A stretch of 64,000 nucleotides of DNA from Microcebus murinus. Its lineage: Eukaryota; Chordata; Mammalia; Primates; Cheirogaleidae. The translations under genes were made by a program, and so were the position numbers. The notes beneath the pieces were generated by a model. It had not been told where the DNA came from and ran no database searches. It saw only the letters and a program-made list of their open reading frames with translations. The stretch spans positions 69,356,501 to 69,420,500 of the forward strand of contig NC_134109.1 in the NCBI RefSeq assembly GCF_040939455.1. The letters run 5' to 3'. Positions 1 through 19,170 of the stretch are shown piece after piece; the first letter of the stretch is position 1, and the number at the start of each line of letters is the position of its first letter.

Positions 1-2520
1 TACCAGGGACATTGCCCTTCAGGAGAGGCCTTTGGGGTATCATCCTGAGGCAGAGGGAATGCCCCCCAAACACATAGTCTCCCTCAGGGTTGGCTCTACC
101 CACCCTATGATGCCTGGGCCTGACCCGAGAGCCTGTGCTCTGAGCCACGTGCCCCCACCCCACACCCATTTGCTCAGCTACTGCTCTTATCTCGGTAGCA
201 GCTCTGTGGGACTCCTTAGGGTGACTCCCTGTCATGATAAACATTTTCCAGAGGGTTTTCCTCTTAGGGTGACTAGTTTTGGAATCCCTGAGTCATCTCA
301 GCTTCCAGGGAACCCCGGGAGGTGTGGGGACATGGGGGTGGCAATGGGGAAAATGGAGGAGGCAGGAGCAAAGGAAAGTTCACACAACCCTCATATCAAG
401 GGTCCCCTCCCAGCACAGCCCCATCTGCCTGAGCCTGACCTGGCAGCCAAAGAGGGCTTGCTGGGATTCCTACCCCTGTGCCCCTGAGAAAAGAGGTTAG
501 CACCTACAGGAAAGGGCAGGGAAGATGTGATGGAATACACCTGCCACCTTGGCTTGGAAAGGCTGTTGGGGCTTCAAGGAAATTAGAATATGGCTGTCCT
601 GCCCTTTCTCAGAAGGATATTCCTCACCTGCTACCTTGAAGTCTTGGCCCTGCCAGTGACCAGCTCTTGCTTGACCTTGGGTCCTCCCTCCTCATTTGTA
701 GGAATGTGGGTGTTTGGGTGGGTGGGGGTCAGCGGGAACACTGGCCTGGATGGGCACAAAGGTGCCAACTAGCTTAGCTGCTCTGGACCTTAGCTCCTGA
801 AATAGTGCTAAATCCACAGGCCTCAGCAGGGTCTACTGAAGCTCACCTGCACCCACCTTATGCAAGGCTAGGGCACTGATGTTAAAATGTTGAAATACTT
901 CTGCATCTGCTCATAAGTAGATGCTGCTCTCAGCTTTGGGACACCCTCCTACCATACTTCCCTATGATCCAGCACCTAAAAGATGAACACCTGGTACAGA
1001 TGGAAGCCTCCAGAACATTGCTCCCATATTCTGATTGGTAGGTGATAATGGTTTAGCTACAAAAATGCTCAGGAGCATAGCCTCAGGAGCATGCCCTCAG
1101 GGAGAACCCAGTCTGGCCTGGAAGACACAGGAAGAATGTGAATTAGCAGGACAAAGAACCTGGCAACCCCCTACACCCAGCCCAGGGCTAGTGTCTCCCC
1201 ACAGAGAGCCTTTGGCTTACTCAGCTTTGTCCTATAATCGTGGCTGCCCTAGTTCATTCATGGGCTCACCACATGTTTGTTGAGCACCTACTATATGCCA
1301 GGCCCTATTGTAAATGTTAGGAATGCATAGGAGGACAAACCAGATAAGGTAAGCCTCATGAAGCTTACATTTTCGGAAAAGATAGATGATAAACAAGGAA
1401 ACAAGATAATTTCTGATAATAATAAGTGCTATGAAGAAAACGAAACAGTGTTATGAGATAGGGGAGGCGGGGAGTTCCAGGGCTGGGGGGAGGTTTAATG
1501 TGGTGGGTCAGGGAAAGCCTTTCTGAGGACGCAGTATTTGACATGATGATGAGAAGGGTCTGGGGGAAGACCCTCTGGCCTAGGCAGAGGGGGCAGGACA
1601 TGCAGAGCCCTAGAGGTGGGAAAGAGCATGGCATGTGCGAGAAACAGAAAGGACAGTGGAATGGTTGGAAAACAGGGGATAAGGGGGAGAGTGGGATGGG
1701 ATGAGGTGGAAAAGGTCGGCAGGGACTAGATCACACAGGGTCTTACAGGCTATGGAACATTTGGATTTTATTCCAAGGTCAGTGGGAAGGTACTGACTGG
1801 ATTCAAGCATGAATTACATGATCTGAGTTTCTCAAAGGCAGGCTCCATGTCCTTGACATTCTGGTGCCTCTCAGGGCTGACACCAAATAACAACAATAGT
1901 AGCTGCTTTTGTCCAATATGTATACATCACGGGCCAGGCACTGTTCTCAGGATGCTCTTAATCCTCACAACAAGCTGATGCTATAGCTTTCTTTATTACC
2001 CCACTTTACAAACAAGAAACCAGAAGCTCCAGGAGGTCACGTAGCTTGCCAAGGTCACTATCTTGTGTTGGAACCAGGATTAGAACCCAGGCATTCTGGA
2101 TGCTTTGAGTCCAAAAAGGAGGACTGAAGAATTGATGAGCACATAGAAGTTTTGGGAAGCAAGAGGAACAGGAAGAGGTCCAGGAAGTCTCAAGGTGGGG
2201 TGAGGAAGAGACCAGCTGGTGGGATCCTGCAGGGGAAGGGAAAGAATTTAAAAAAAGACTGGGATCTGAGAAGCCAGATGGAGGGGTTCTTTCCCTTCCA
2301 CTCCCTGAATATGGCAAGGGCAAGCCTTGAGAGCCTGGCTGCCACCCACCCAGGATTTTCTCCAACCCTACCTATAACCTAGAGCTTTCCCTGGACAAGT
2401 TAGAATTACCTTAAACTTCTGTTTGTGAAGGAGAGGGCAGAGATGAGGGTATAAGGTCAGGGGAAAAGCTAATCTTGCCCTCAACAAGAAACACTTTCAG
2501 CTTTCAGGAAAGCATAAGTT
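1..2520. other. Intergenic, no gene seen; ancient repeat at 1240-1830
   Basis: There are no coding signals. 1240-1830 resembles the end of an old L2-type element (GAGCACCTACTATATGCCAGGC through GCATGGCATGTGCGAGAAACAGAAAGG). A related element is seen at 9290-9760 and 16600-17760. IL25, expected beyond EFS by human order, is not in the window. Confidence 0.5.
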
Positions 2521-2521
2521 T

Positions 2522-3148
2522 GGCTGGGCAATGACTCACGCCTGTAATCTTAGTGTTCTGGGAGGCCAAGGTGGGAGGATCACTTGAGGTCAGGAGTTCG
2601 AGACAGTCTGAGCAAGAGTAAGACCCTTTCTCTACAACAAAAAGATAGAGCTGGAGCCCATTCTACTAAGTGAAGTATCACAGGAATGGAAGAACATGCA
2701 CCACATGTACTCACCATCAAATTGGTATTAACTATCAACACTTATGTGCACATACAGTAGTAACATTCATTGGGTGTCGGGCAAATGGGAGGGGGGTGGA
2801 GGGGATGGGTACATACACACCTAATGGGAGTGGTGTCCACTGTCTGGGGGATGAACACACTTGAAGCTCTGACTTGGGTGGGGCAAAGGCAATATATATA
2901 ACCTAAACATTTGTACCCCTGTAATATGCTGAAAATTTTTTTTAATTAAATAAAGAAAGAAAGAAAAAAGAAAAATTATCCAGGCATAGCAGTGCATGCC
3001 TGTCGTCCCAGCTACTCACGAGGCTGAGGAAGGAGAATCACTTGAACTCAGGAGTTTGAGGTTGCTATGAGCTATAATGATGCTACTGCACTCTAGCCTG
3101 GGTGACAGAGTGAGACTCTGTCTTAAAAAAATAAAAATAAAAATAAAT
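2522..3148 (+). mobile_element. Alu element split by an L1 3' end fragment
   Basis: The left Alu arm is about 2522-2648 and the right arm about 2968-3148. Between them is a fragment reading AACATTTGTACCCCTGTAATATGCTGAA with an A-rich end, an L1 3' terminus. GAAAGCATAAGTT before the Alu and GAAAGCATAAATT after it form the Alu target duplication. Confidence 0.75.
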
Positions 3149-4450
3149 GAAAGCATAAATTAGAAGGAGCCAAGGTAAAGAGGAAAAACCATGGAAAAAG
3201 AGTATTGTGCTAGGCATTCTGTACACATTTGCTCCTTACCAAAGTCACTGTTAGAGATGAGGAACTGAGACTCAGAGATGTTATATAACTGGGCTAAGAT
3301 CACGCAGCTAATAAACCAGTACTCACTCCTGAGTCTAGCTGGCTCCATTCCATGCCTGGGCATTCCAGAAGCACAGTCTTACTTCCTAGCTGGTTTGTAC
3401 TCTGCTGTCCCTCATCTAAAATTTATCTCCCCAGGCAGTAAGCCCGGCTGCCCATCTCCCAAGCCACCATCTTGCCTAGTCCTAGCAGCTTCTTTTCTGC
3501 TTAGCCTTTTCTGAACTCCATCTATTTTCCTGTGTGCCAGTCACAGCATTCACCATTGGGGACAGGGTTTCCTGCTCACCTTCAACTTTGGGCCCCAATT
3601 TTTCTTGACAGTCCCCTGGGCAGAGATCATACAAAGTCACTCCCCTACTTGAATGTCAGTGTGCTGGGCAGCCAGGGCTCCCAGGTCTGGGGCTGGAGGA
3701 GGCTGGAAAGTCTTCCCTAGTGGCCACCTCTGACCACACTGGAGCTGGGAAGGAGGAGCTCTCCTTTCAGATGTACCTGGAAATTTCAAAGTTCCTCTAC
3801 CAGCCTAGTACAGTCTGAGTCTGATCAGGATTCCCAGCCCCATGCCCAGATCTGCACTCCACTGACAGCCAAGGACAGAGCCAACACCATTCACCCTCAT
3901 CTTCACCCTACAATCTCTCCCTATTCCTCCCCATAGGCTCCGCCCCTCCCCTCTGCAGAGCTGTTCTTCATAGGTGCCCAGGCTACAGGGTGTGGAAGGA
4001 GCTGGAGCAGATACCCCTGCCCCACTCACTGTTCTAAGAGATGCCCGGATGTGTGGGCCTGGGGGGGGGGGGGGTCTGTCCAAGGCCTCAGGTTTACAGA
4101 GCCTTAAATTAGACTTCTGATCTTATCTGCAAATGAAGTTATGCATAGACTCATTCTCCATTTCATGTGTTTGAAGTGTTAATTTGTTAAATGTAAACAT
4201 TAAAAATATACTACAGCTTTTCAATCCTGCTTGGCATCTTGCTTTTTAAATACCAGGAAGCTCAGAAATGGAAAGCGGCAGGCTTCCCTCAAGCCTGAGA
4301 GGCCCTGATATGTGTCCCAAAAGGAAGGTCCAGGGATGGGGGTGGCTGGAGGGAGGCAGCACACACTAAGGAGTAATACAGGGCAGTGGAGGTGTGCGGC
4401 CTAAGAGCCCAGTCCTTTCAGCTGAAACTCCTGAGGGGCCAGATCCCAAC
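3149..4450. other. Intergenic sequence upstream of EFS
   Basis: No gene is seen. It contains a run of 14 G residues at 4061-4074 and short old repeat remnants (about 3190-3320). Confidence 0.4.
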
Positions 4451-4469
4451 TCCAGAAAGTGTTCTACCC

Positions 4470-6406
4470 TTCGGTGCCTGCGGTCCCCGGTTCTGCTCCT
4501 CGTGGCCGCAAAAGTGAGCCAGGCTGCGGAGGCCCAGACTCGCAGGGGAGAGTGAGAGGCCGCTCAACAGCCGCCTGCAGCTCCGGGGCCAGACGCTCGG
4601 GCTTCAGGTTCTCTCGCCACGGCCAGAACCCACGTCCAGCGCCAAGCTCCCGGTCTGCCCCCCACAAGCACCGCCCGCCTAACCCTGCCACCCCTGCACA
4701 GGCAGCACCAAGGCGCGGAGAGGCTTCGCCAAGGACCCCAGTGAGGCGGAAGGAGCGCGCTCCTCCCAAGGGAAAGACAGATGTGGGGCTAATGAAAGGG
4801 AGGCAGAGAGAGGCGCGGGCCGGCGGGGGAGAGCAGGGGCGTGGCGGGGAGAGGAAAGCTCCCGGGAGGGAGCGGACCAGACCACCGCGAGGGCTGCAGC
4901 GAAGCCCGCAGGAAGAAGGCGCCCGGGCGAGGGGCCAGGAGGGGACGTGCGGTTGGGCCCAGAGGGTCGCGAGCTGAAACTCTACACCGGTCTTTGGAAG
5001 AATCATCCTTCTTTCTCCTCCGCCCCTTCCCTTCCCCTCCCTTTCCCCCTCCCTCCTTTCTCTTAATCCCCAGGACTGAGACCCGCGCGGGAGAGAGGGC
5101 CCGAGGGGAGGAGGAAGGAGCTGCACTGAGAGGGAGCCGGGAGCCCGGGAAAGGGAAGGAAGGGCAGCCGCGAGCGAGGGGGCGACTCTGGGGGCCAGGC
5201 GCGACCCGCGCGGCCTTCCCAGCCCTCTCAGTGCCCCCACCCCTAACCCGGACGAGTCCTCAGGACCCTGGCCCCTGCTCCTCCTTCGCCTTCTCCTTGC
5301 TCCTTTTGCTTTGTGGCCTTTCTCTTCGTTCCCAGAGACACCTGGGAACTGCCCCAAGTTCTGGGGCGCAGGGGCCCGGCCGGGGCTGCGTGAGGGGGGG
5401 CGGCGGGGCCGGCGCCGGCTGCCAGGGGGCCGAGGGTGTGAGCCGGAGCTCGTGGCCCTGCGCCCCGGAGCCGAGGGCTGGAAGGGGGCTGGGCCCCTCT
5501 GCCGCCTGGGCGCGGGCAGCGCGGTGGGAAGCCAGTCCCGCCTCTTCGTGTCGTGCCTGCGTGCGGGTTGCTGCAGGCCCCGCAGCCCCCAGCGAGGCGC
5601 CGTCGCGGCGTCCTCAGACCCCCGGGGCGTGCTGAGAGTGCCTTAGCTGCCGCCTCGCCGCCGCGGGTGCGAGTGTCCCAGCAGAAGCAGTCACTCGAGC
5701 AACCCAGCCCAACGGCCACGCTCTCCGAGGCCTTTCGTACCAGCCTGGCCTCCTTTCGCCAACTTGGGCAAGTTTGACGAGGGACAAACGTCTCAGTTCT
5801 CGCTCTTCGTCCCTCCCAGCGGGCCCCGCTGCAGCGCCCCGGGCCGCCGCGACCACAGCCCTGGGAGCACTGCTCTCCGGCGCGGTCGCAGGTGGAGAGG
5901 GTTGGCCCCTAAACTCGCTAGTCCAGCCCAACCGCCCCGGCGGCTTCTCCCAGCCCTCGGGGCTCTCCGGAACGGCCTGGAGAGACGTCGAGCGCAGCCA
6001 CAACTCCCGCCTGCCTGCCCGTCCCGGCTCCGGGAGGGAGCTTTCGGCCTGTGCGGGTGCGGGGAGCCTCCGCGGCCTGGGGCAAAGCAGCTCCGGGGGT
6101 CTGGCCCACCCGGCGGCCCCCGGGAGGCCGCGGGGACAGCACAGAGCGCGCGCCCTTGGATGAGCTCCCGCAGCGACGCCCCGGCCCGCCCCGCTCCTCC
6201 TCCTGCCTGGCCAAGCTGCCTCCCATTTGGGAAGTTTTGTGGGTTTTCTTTCTCCTCCTCCAACCTTGGCGGAGGCCACGACTCAGGCGCCACAGCCGGG
6301 GGCGGCCTCCTCGCCTGGAGGCCGCGGACCATGGTTCAGGGCAGCCACCGCTGAAGTCAGCAAAAGCGAGCCTAGCCTGAAGCAGGCTGCGCGGGAGGCC
6401 AAGGCC

Positions 6407-6420
<14 letters not shown>
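4470..6420. promoter_or_regulatory. EFS: CpG-rich block covering the EFS promoter, 5' UTR and first coding exon
   Basis: About 2 kb of GC-rich, CpG-dense sequence that ends at the EFS start exon. No clear TATA box is seen. The transcription start cannot be placed from sequence alone. Long open frames on both strands here reflect GC richness and carry no recognisable domain. Confidence 0.75.
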
Positions 6421-13620
<7,200 letters not shown>

Positions 13621-14180
13621 GGGGCCCGTGGCACATTTCTGCCCCTCCCCTGCCTGCCAAAGCCCCCTCCAGTCCTTGGGTGGCTGGAGGGTTCTGTTTT
13701 AGGGACTAGGAGAGGTGGCGGTATCTTTCCCTTTCCTACCCTTTCCTGTCATCTCAGCCTTTCACAGAGGCATCTCCTCCCCCTAACCCGCCGCTTTTTG
13801 TACGAGCCATTTTGTATAAATTATTTATATTTAATAATAATCCCTGCTTTGTCAGGGGCAGGCACAAGGCCCTCTGGGGCAGGGAGGCACTTGACTCTTC
13901 TCCAGCCTAGGGTGGAGGTCACTGCACTGCCACCCACCTCTGGAAGCTTACCTGCCCAGAGAATCAAGGGGGCAGAAACCTGGGGCTAAACGGAGCCTCT
14001 CTCTTTCCCCCTGGAACATCAGCGCCCCACCGTTAGCTGAGAGTGAGGACAGGACATGGACTGCACAGAACGTGACAATTTGGGGGCAACCAGGCTGTTC
14101 CTCCTCCCTGAAGGCAGGAGAGGGCTGGGCTCAGGTGTGGGCGTGCACCTCAATAAACCCTGCTGTCTGCTTCCCTGACT
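13621..14180 (+). other. EFS: EFS 3' UTR with poly(A) signal
   Basis: The untranslated end follows the TGA. AATAAA lies at 14152-14157 and a TGT/CTG-rich stretch follows it, as expected of a cleavage region. An earlier AT-rich stretch at 13813-13840 lacks a convincing signal. Confidence 0.8.
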
Positions 14181-14732
14181 GCTTCTTGGAAGCCTGGGGG
14201 GCAGGCTGACCCCATTGGCCCTACCTTTGGGACACACCCTGTGAACAGGATGCTTTTAGGGGTTTGGAGGAGATTTTGCTCCTTTCTTCAACACTGTTCA
14301 CGGGACAGGTTCTAGCTCCCATGACACACCAGGCACAGTTCTGAAAGTGGACTGTGAACGTACCTTCCTAGTGAGGGTGGGAGAGACATACACAAGTCAG
14401 TTAAAATAAGTAAATAAAAAAAAAACCTGTCACAAATTTGACAGTTGTTGGTGATGGAAATCAACAGGGTGATGTGAAGGATTAACTAGAGGGAACAGTG
14501 GCCAGTGAAGAAGACTTTAGGTCAGGATGCTTGGGAAGTGATACATGAGCTGAAACCAACCTGAAGGCTGAGAAAACCAAGGAGAGTCTGAAGACCAGTG
14601 TTCCAAGAAGGTAGATATCAACTACTGACCTGAGGGGGCTTCCTCCAAGATTCCATTGTCAAATAATGTCATTAAAGAGATGTGAATATGGAGAAAGGTT
14701 GCCCCCATGAGAGCCTCAAAATGTGCTGCCCT

Positions 14733-15018
14733 GGCCGGGCATAGTAGTTCATGCCTATAAACCTACACTTTGGGAGGCCAAGGTGGGTGGATCACTTGAG
14801 GCCAGGAGTTTGAGACTAACCTAAGTGAGACCCTATCTCTACAAAAAATAGAAAAGTTATCTGGGCATGGTGGCGCACACCTGTAGTCCCAGCTACTCGG
14901 GAGGCTAAGGCAAGAGGATCCCTAGAACCCAAGAGTTTGAGGTTGCTGTGAGCTATGATGACACCACTGCACTCTAGCCCTGGGGGACAGAGTGATACCC
15001 TGTGTAAAAAAAAAAAAT
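14733..15018 (+). mobile_element. Alu element
   Basis: A diverged dimeric Alu with a short A-rich tail lies downstream of EFS. Confidence 0.85.
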
Positions 15019-15020
15019 AA

Positions 15021-15352
<332 letters not shown>

Positions 15353-16214
15353 GCATCTTGGAGAGGCCACCCCAACCAAAAGCCTAGCCTCAGCTTTGTA
15401 CCAAAGATGTTGCCCTGATATGGTGATTGGATTGGGAGCACCCTAAGTTTCAATCACAGTCTTAGTCTCTTGGCACCCCTATGCATTTGCCTCTTCCATT
15501 TTAGTCTCCTTTCTCACTTCACGCAAAGGAAAACTTTCCACACTCTGGAGCCAACAAAATTTACCTCTATGTGTTAAAGGCCATCCCTCATCATCTTCCA
15601 GACAGAATTTCAAGAAGTTAGCCTGGAATTAGAGTTTTCAGCTCAAATGTCAGGTCTGCTATGTACTTGTGTGTCTGGGTAAATCGTGCCAGTCCCTCTG
15701 AGTCCTAGTTTTATCTTTAATATGAGAATGATCATAATTGTCTTACAGGGTTGTGAAGACCTAACAATATAATGCATGTGAACAGGCCAGCACCACATAA
15801 AATTAAGGGATTATTATTATATTCCAGGACAGACACAAGGTTGCAGACAAATCCCCAAGGAATATTGGCTATGACAGCACCATAGTAAATTCCAAAGAGA
15901 TGCTGAAATGAGTTGGGGGAAGGGAAGTGGTGGGAGTGGGAGGCAGCTCGATGCATTAGAAAAGAAGGGTTTTCCATATTTGGAAAATTTCTGAACACAG
16001 GAGACAAGTTAAAGGTGTAATTTGATGGAAAGAAAGGGGAATGATTTCTAGCCTGAGACGCTCCTTTTCAGCCCATACCTGGGATTAGAGAATAAAGTAC
16101 CTATCAGATATCCAATCTCTTGGAGAAGTGTGTCTCTAATGTACATACATCTGGGGACCTGGTTAAAATACAGATTATGATTTAAGGGCCTGGGTGAGAC
16201 TTAGATTCTGCATT

Positions 16215-16546
<332 letters not shown>

Positions 16547-16599
16547 TAGATTCTGCATTTCTAACAAGTCCCAGGTGATAGGATGCTGCTGTGTCATGA

Positions 16600-17760
16600 A
16601 AAACACCTTGAGTAGCAATTTTAGGGGTTAGGGAAGGCCTCTTCAAGGCAAAGATGCTTAAGCCAAGAGCTGAAAGGATGAGGAAAATTTTATTAAGAAG
16701 ACTTCTAGACATAGGAACCAGTTTGTGCAAAGGCCTTGTGGCACTGGAAAAACTGAAAGGCAGCCAGTGTGGCTGGAGTGCAGAGAATTTGAGGAAAGAA
16801 GTGAGATGGAGCTGCAGAGAACATGTGGCCAGGCATGCAGAACCAGGTATGAGATGTCTGGATTATTAATATTCACCTTGACAGTGAGAAGGAGCCACTG
16901 AAGCAAGAAAGGGACATAATCAGATCTGCATTTTGAAAAGCATTCCATCTGCACTATGAATTGTCACAGATGGGGAGTAGAAACAAAGTGGATACAGAAC
17001 AGCAGTTAGAGTTAGGGGGCTAAAGTAGTCTGTGCAACAGGTAGCTTGGCTAACAATGGTAGAGATAGAAGACAACCAGGTTATAGAGGAAAGAGCATGC
17101 ATTTGGTTGTGAACGTGTTGAGGTCCCTGTGAGTCATCAAAGAGGTCAAAGGTCAAATAAAAGGTGGCTTCATGGATCTGGGGCTCAGAAGAGAAGTGGG
17201 AACTGGAGGTGTCAATCTGGGAATAAGGTTTGTATTGTTGGCATTGGTGGTGATCAAAGCTGTGGGCACCGGTGACAGCCCAAGGTGGAGACAATAGTGT
17301 GATATGAGAGGAGGGCCCAGGACCAAGCCTCTGAGGATTGCAGACACTGAATGATGGTGTCTGAATGATGCAGATAGGAACGACCCTAGCAGCCAGCACT
17401 GCCAGCGGTGTCGCCACGGTGGACCCCTACATGCAGTGGCCTCGCCTGGCTGGACTTCAACCATTGCCTCAAAGACTGGACTGTAACAGCCTGCCCGTGC
17501 TCACCACCAACACTGTGGGCCAGAAAAGGAGGAACCTGTGATGGAAAAAAGGGGAACAGGAGAGGAACAACCAGGGAGTATGGCACTTAAGAGCCAAGGA
17601 AGAAAGTGTTTAGAAGAAGGGCTGGTCGAGTGCCAAACGCTATTGAGAAATGAGATTCAACTAGGATGGGGTGGTGAAACGCAGAGAAGTGGTCCGATTG
17701 TAGAGGACTTAAGCTAGAGCTGAGCACAGCGCCAGCCCAGCCTTCCCTAAGCATAAGCTG
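16600..17760 (+). repeat. Ancient interspersed repeat upstream of SLC22A17
   Basis: Sequence such as AGTTTGTGCAAAGGCCTTGTGG, GGCAGCCAGTGTGGCTGGAG and ACATAATCAGATCTGCATTTTG belongs to the same old family as at 1240 and 9290. It is interrupted by the SLC22A17 exon fragment at 17381-17523. The family name is not certain (L2-like). Confidence 0.55.
17381..17523 (+). pseudogene. Decayed partial copy of SLC22A17 exon 2
   Basis: About 143 bp closely resembles the last part of SLC22A17 exon 2 (about 18966-19119). Shared runs include CCCTAGCAGCCAGC, GGACTTCAACCATTGCCTCA and CTGCCCGTGCTCACCACCAA. The copy has a 6-12 bp deletion near the middle and scattered changes. It ends at the GGCCAG that closes the real exon. 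The following bases match neither intron 2 nor exon 3. It sits inside an ancient interspersed repeat. There is no poly(A) tail or obvious target-site duplication. Confidence 0.8.
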
Positions 17761-18013
17761 GGCGTAATTACCTTTCACATGTGTCTCCTCCTCCTCCCAC
17801 TAGTAACTGCCCTTAAGGTGGGTCTTGTTCACCCTGTTATGCCCAAAGCCTAGTGCAAGGCCTGGAACCTAGTAGATGCTTAACAAATTTTACTGATTAA
17901 TGCGTGGACGGATGAGTGAATGAGTGATGGTGAAGGTTTGGAAGCAAAAGAGGAATCTCTGGCATGTGCCTGGGCTAGCTACTATCCTTCAGCTTTTTTT
18001 CCTTTATACTGCA

Positions 18014-18412
18014 ATGGCCCGCAGACCCAGGGAACAGACGACACAGTCCCCATCGCCTCCCTCCCCTGAGCCCTTGGCCCCCCTTCCTCTCTCTGACGAA
18101 GAGTCTGGACCGAAGGCTCTGCTGACGTGGGAAGGGGAGGAGAGTCTGGAGGAAGGGGAGGGGAAAGCAACGCAGAGATCGCAGAGACCGAGGAGGCGCC
18201 CGCGGCTGCAGAGCTGCAGAGTGGGGTCTCTACGGGCTCTCCCGAGTCCGGTACCCAGCGCGCAAGTGGGCCTGAGAACTGCGCATCCTTTCGGCGCGGG
18301 CCGGCAGGGCCCCTGCGGTCGGCAAGCTGGCTCCCCGGGTGGCCACCGGGACCCCCGAGCCCAATGGCGGGGGCGGCAGCAAAATCGACAGCACTGTAGA
18401 GATCACCCCTAG
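18014..18412 (+). other. Upstream overlapping open frame (132 codons) in SLC22A17 exon 1
   Basis: An ATG at 18014 in strong context (GCAATGG) opens a frame that ends at TAG 18410-18412, ten bases before the exon 1 donor. It is in a different frame from the SLC22A17 reading frame. If the transcript starts upstream of 18014, scanning ribosomes would meet this AUG first. The peptide is Pro/Arg/Glu rich with no recognised domain. It could be a regulatory uORF or chance. Confidence 0.35.
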
Positions 18413-19170
18413 CACCAACGGAGTAAGTGCCCGCGGCCCGGGGGGGCTACGCCATCCTGTCCGCGCACCCCCGCCCCGCCGAGCACCTGGCGAGTTCCTC
18501 CTGCGCATCCCGGCCCTTGACTGCCTTCCTAGCCCTCGCTCCCGCCCGCCCCCTCCCCTTGCCTCTGCGGTTTTCTGCGCTTCACCCTTCTCCTCCCCCC
18601 GCCACCCAGCAGGTTGGGACTCTCGGAGATGCGGTGCCCACAGAGCAGCTGCAGGGTGAGCGGGAGCGCGAGCGGGAGGGGGAGGGCGACGCGGGCGGCG
18701 ACGGACTGGGCAGCAGCCTGTCGCTGGCCGTGCCCCCAGGCCCCCTCAGCTTTGAGGCGCTGCTCGCCCAGGTGGGGGCGCTGGGCGGCGGCCAGCAGCT
18801 GCAGCTGGGCCTCTGCTGCCTGCCCGTGCTCTTCGTGGCGCTGGGTTTGGCCTCCGACCCCATCTTCACGCTGGCGCCCCCACTGCATTGCCACTACGGG
18901 GGCTTCCCTCCCAATGCCACCGGCTGGGAGCAGCCCCCAAATGCCAGCGGCGTCAACGTCGCCAGCGCGGCCCTAGCAGCCAGCGCCGCCAGCCGCGTCG
19001 CCACCGCCACCAGTACGGACCCCTCGTGCAGTGGCTTTGCCCCACCGGACTTCAACCATTGCCTCAAGGACTGGGACTACAATGGCCTGCCCGTGCTCAC
19101 CACCAACGCCATTGGCCAGGTGAGGCGACCAGGCGGGCCGTGGGTCTGGGGGAGGGCTGAGGGCGGCGAG
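18050..19170. promoter_or_regulatory. SLC22A17: CpG-rich region over SLC22A17 exons 1-2
   Basis: GC- and CpG-rich sequence covers the presumed first exon, intron 1 and exon 2. Exon 1 ends in a consensus donor (GGA then GTAAGT) at 18422. The transcription start is not resolved. Confidence 0.6.

Noticed and set aside
1..4400. Possible IL25 gene, expected beyond EFS by human gene order
   Set aside because: No IL25-like coding sequence was recognised on either strand; it probably lies just outside the window.
4464..5357. 297-codon open frame on the minus strand upstream of EFS
   Set aside because: It lies in a CpG-dense block where stop codons are rare, overlaps similar frames on the other strand, and shows low-complexity Arg/Gly/Ser/Pro sequence without a domain.
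5614..6332. Several 100-220 codon frames on both strands over the EFS 5' region
   Set aside because: Mutually overlapping GC-rich frames, none with splice, domain or codon evidence; explained as EFS promoter/5' UTR.
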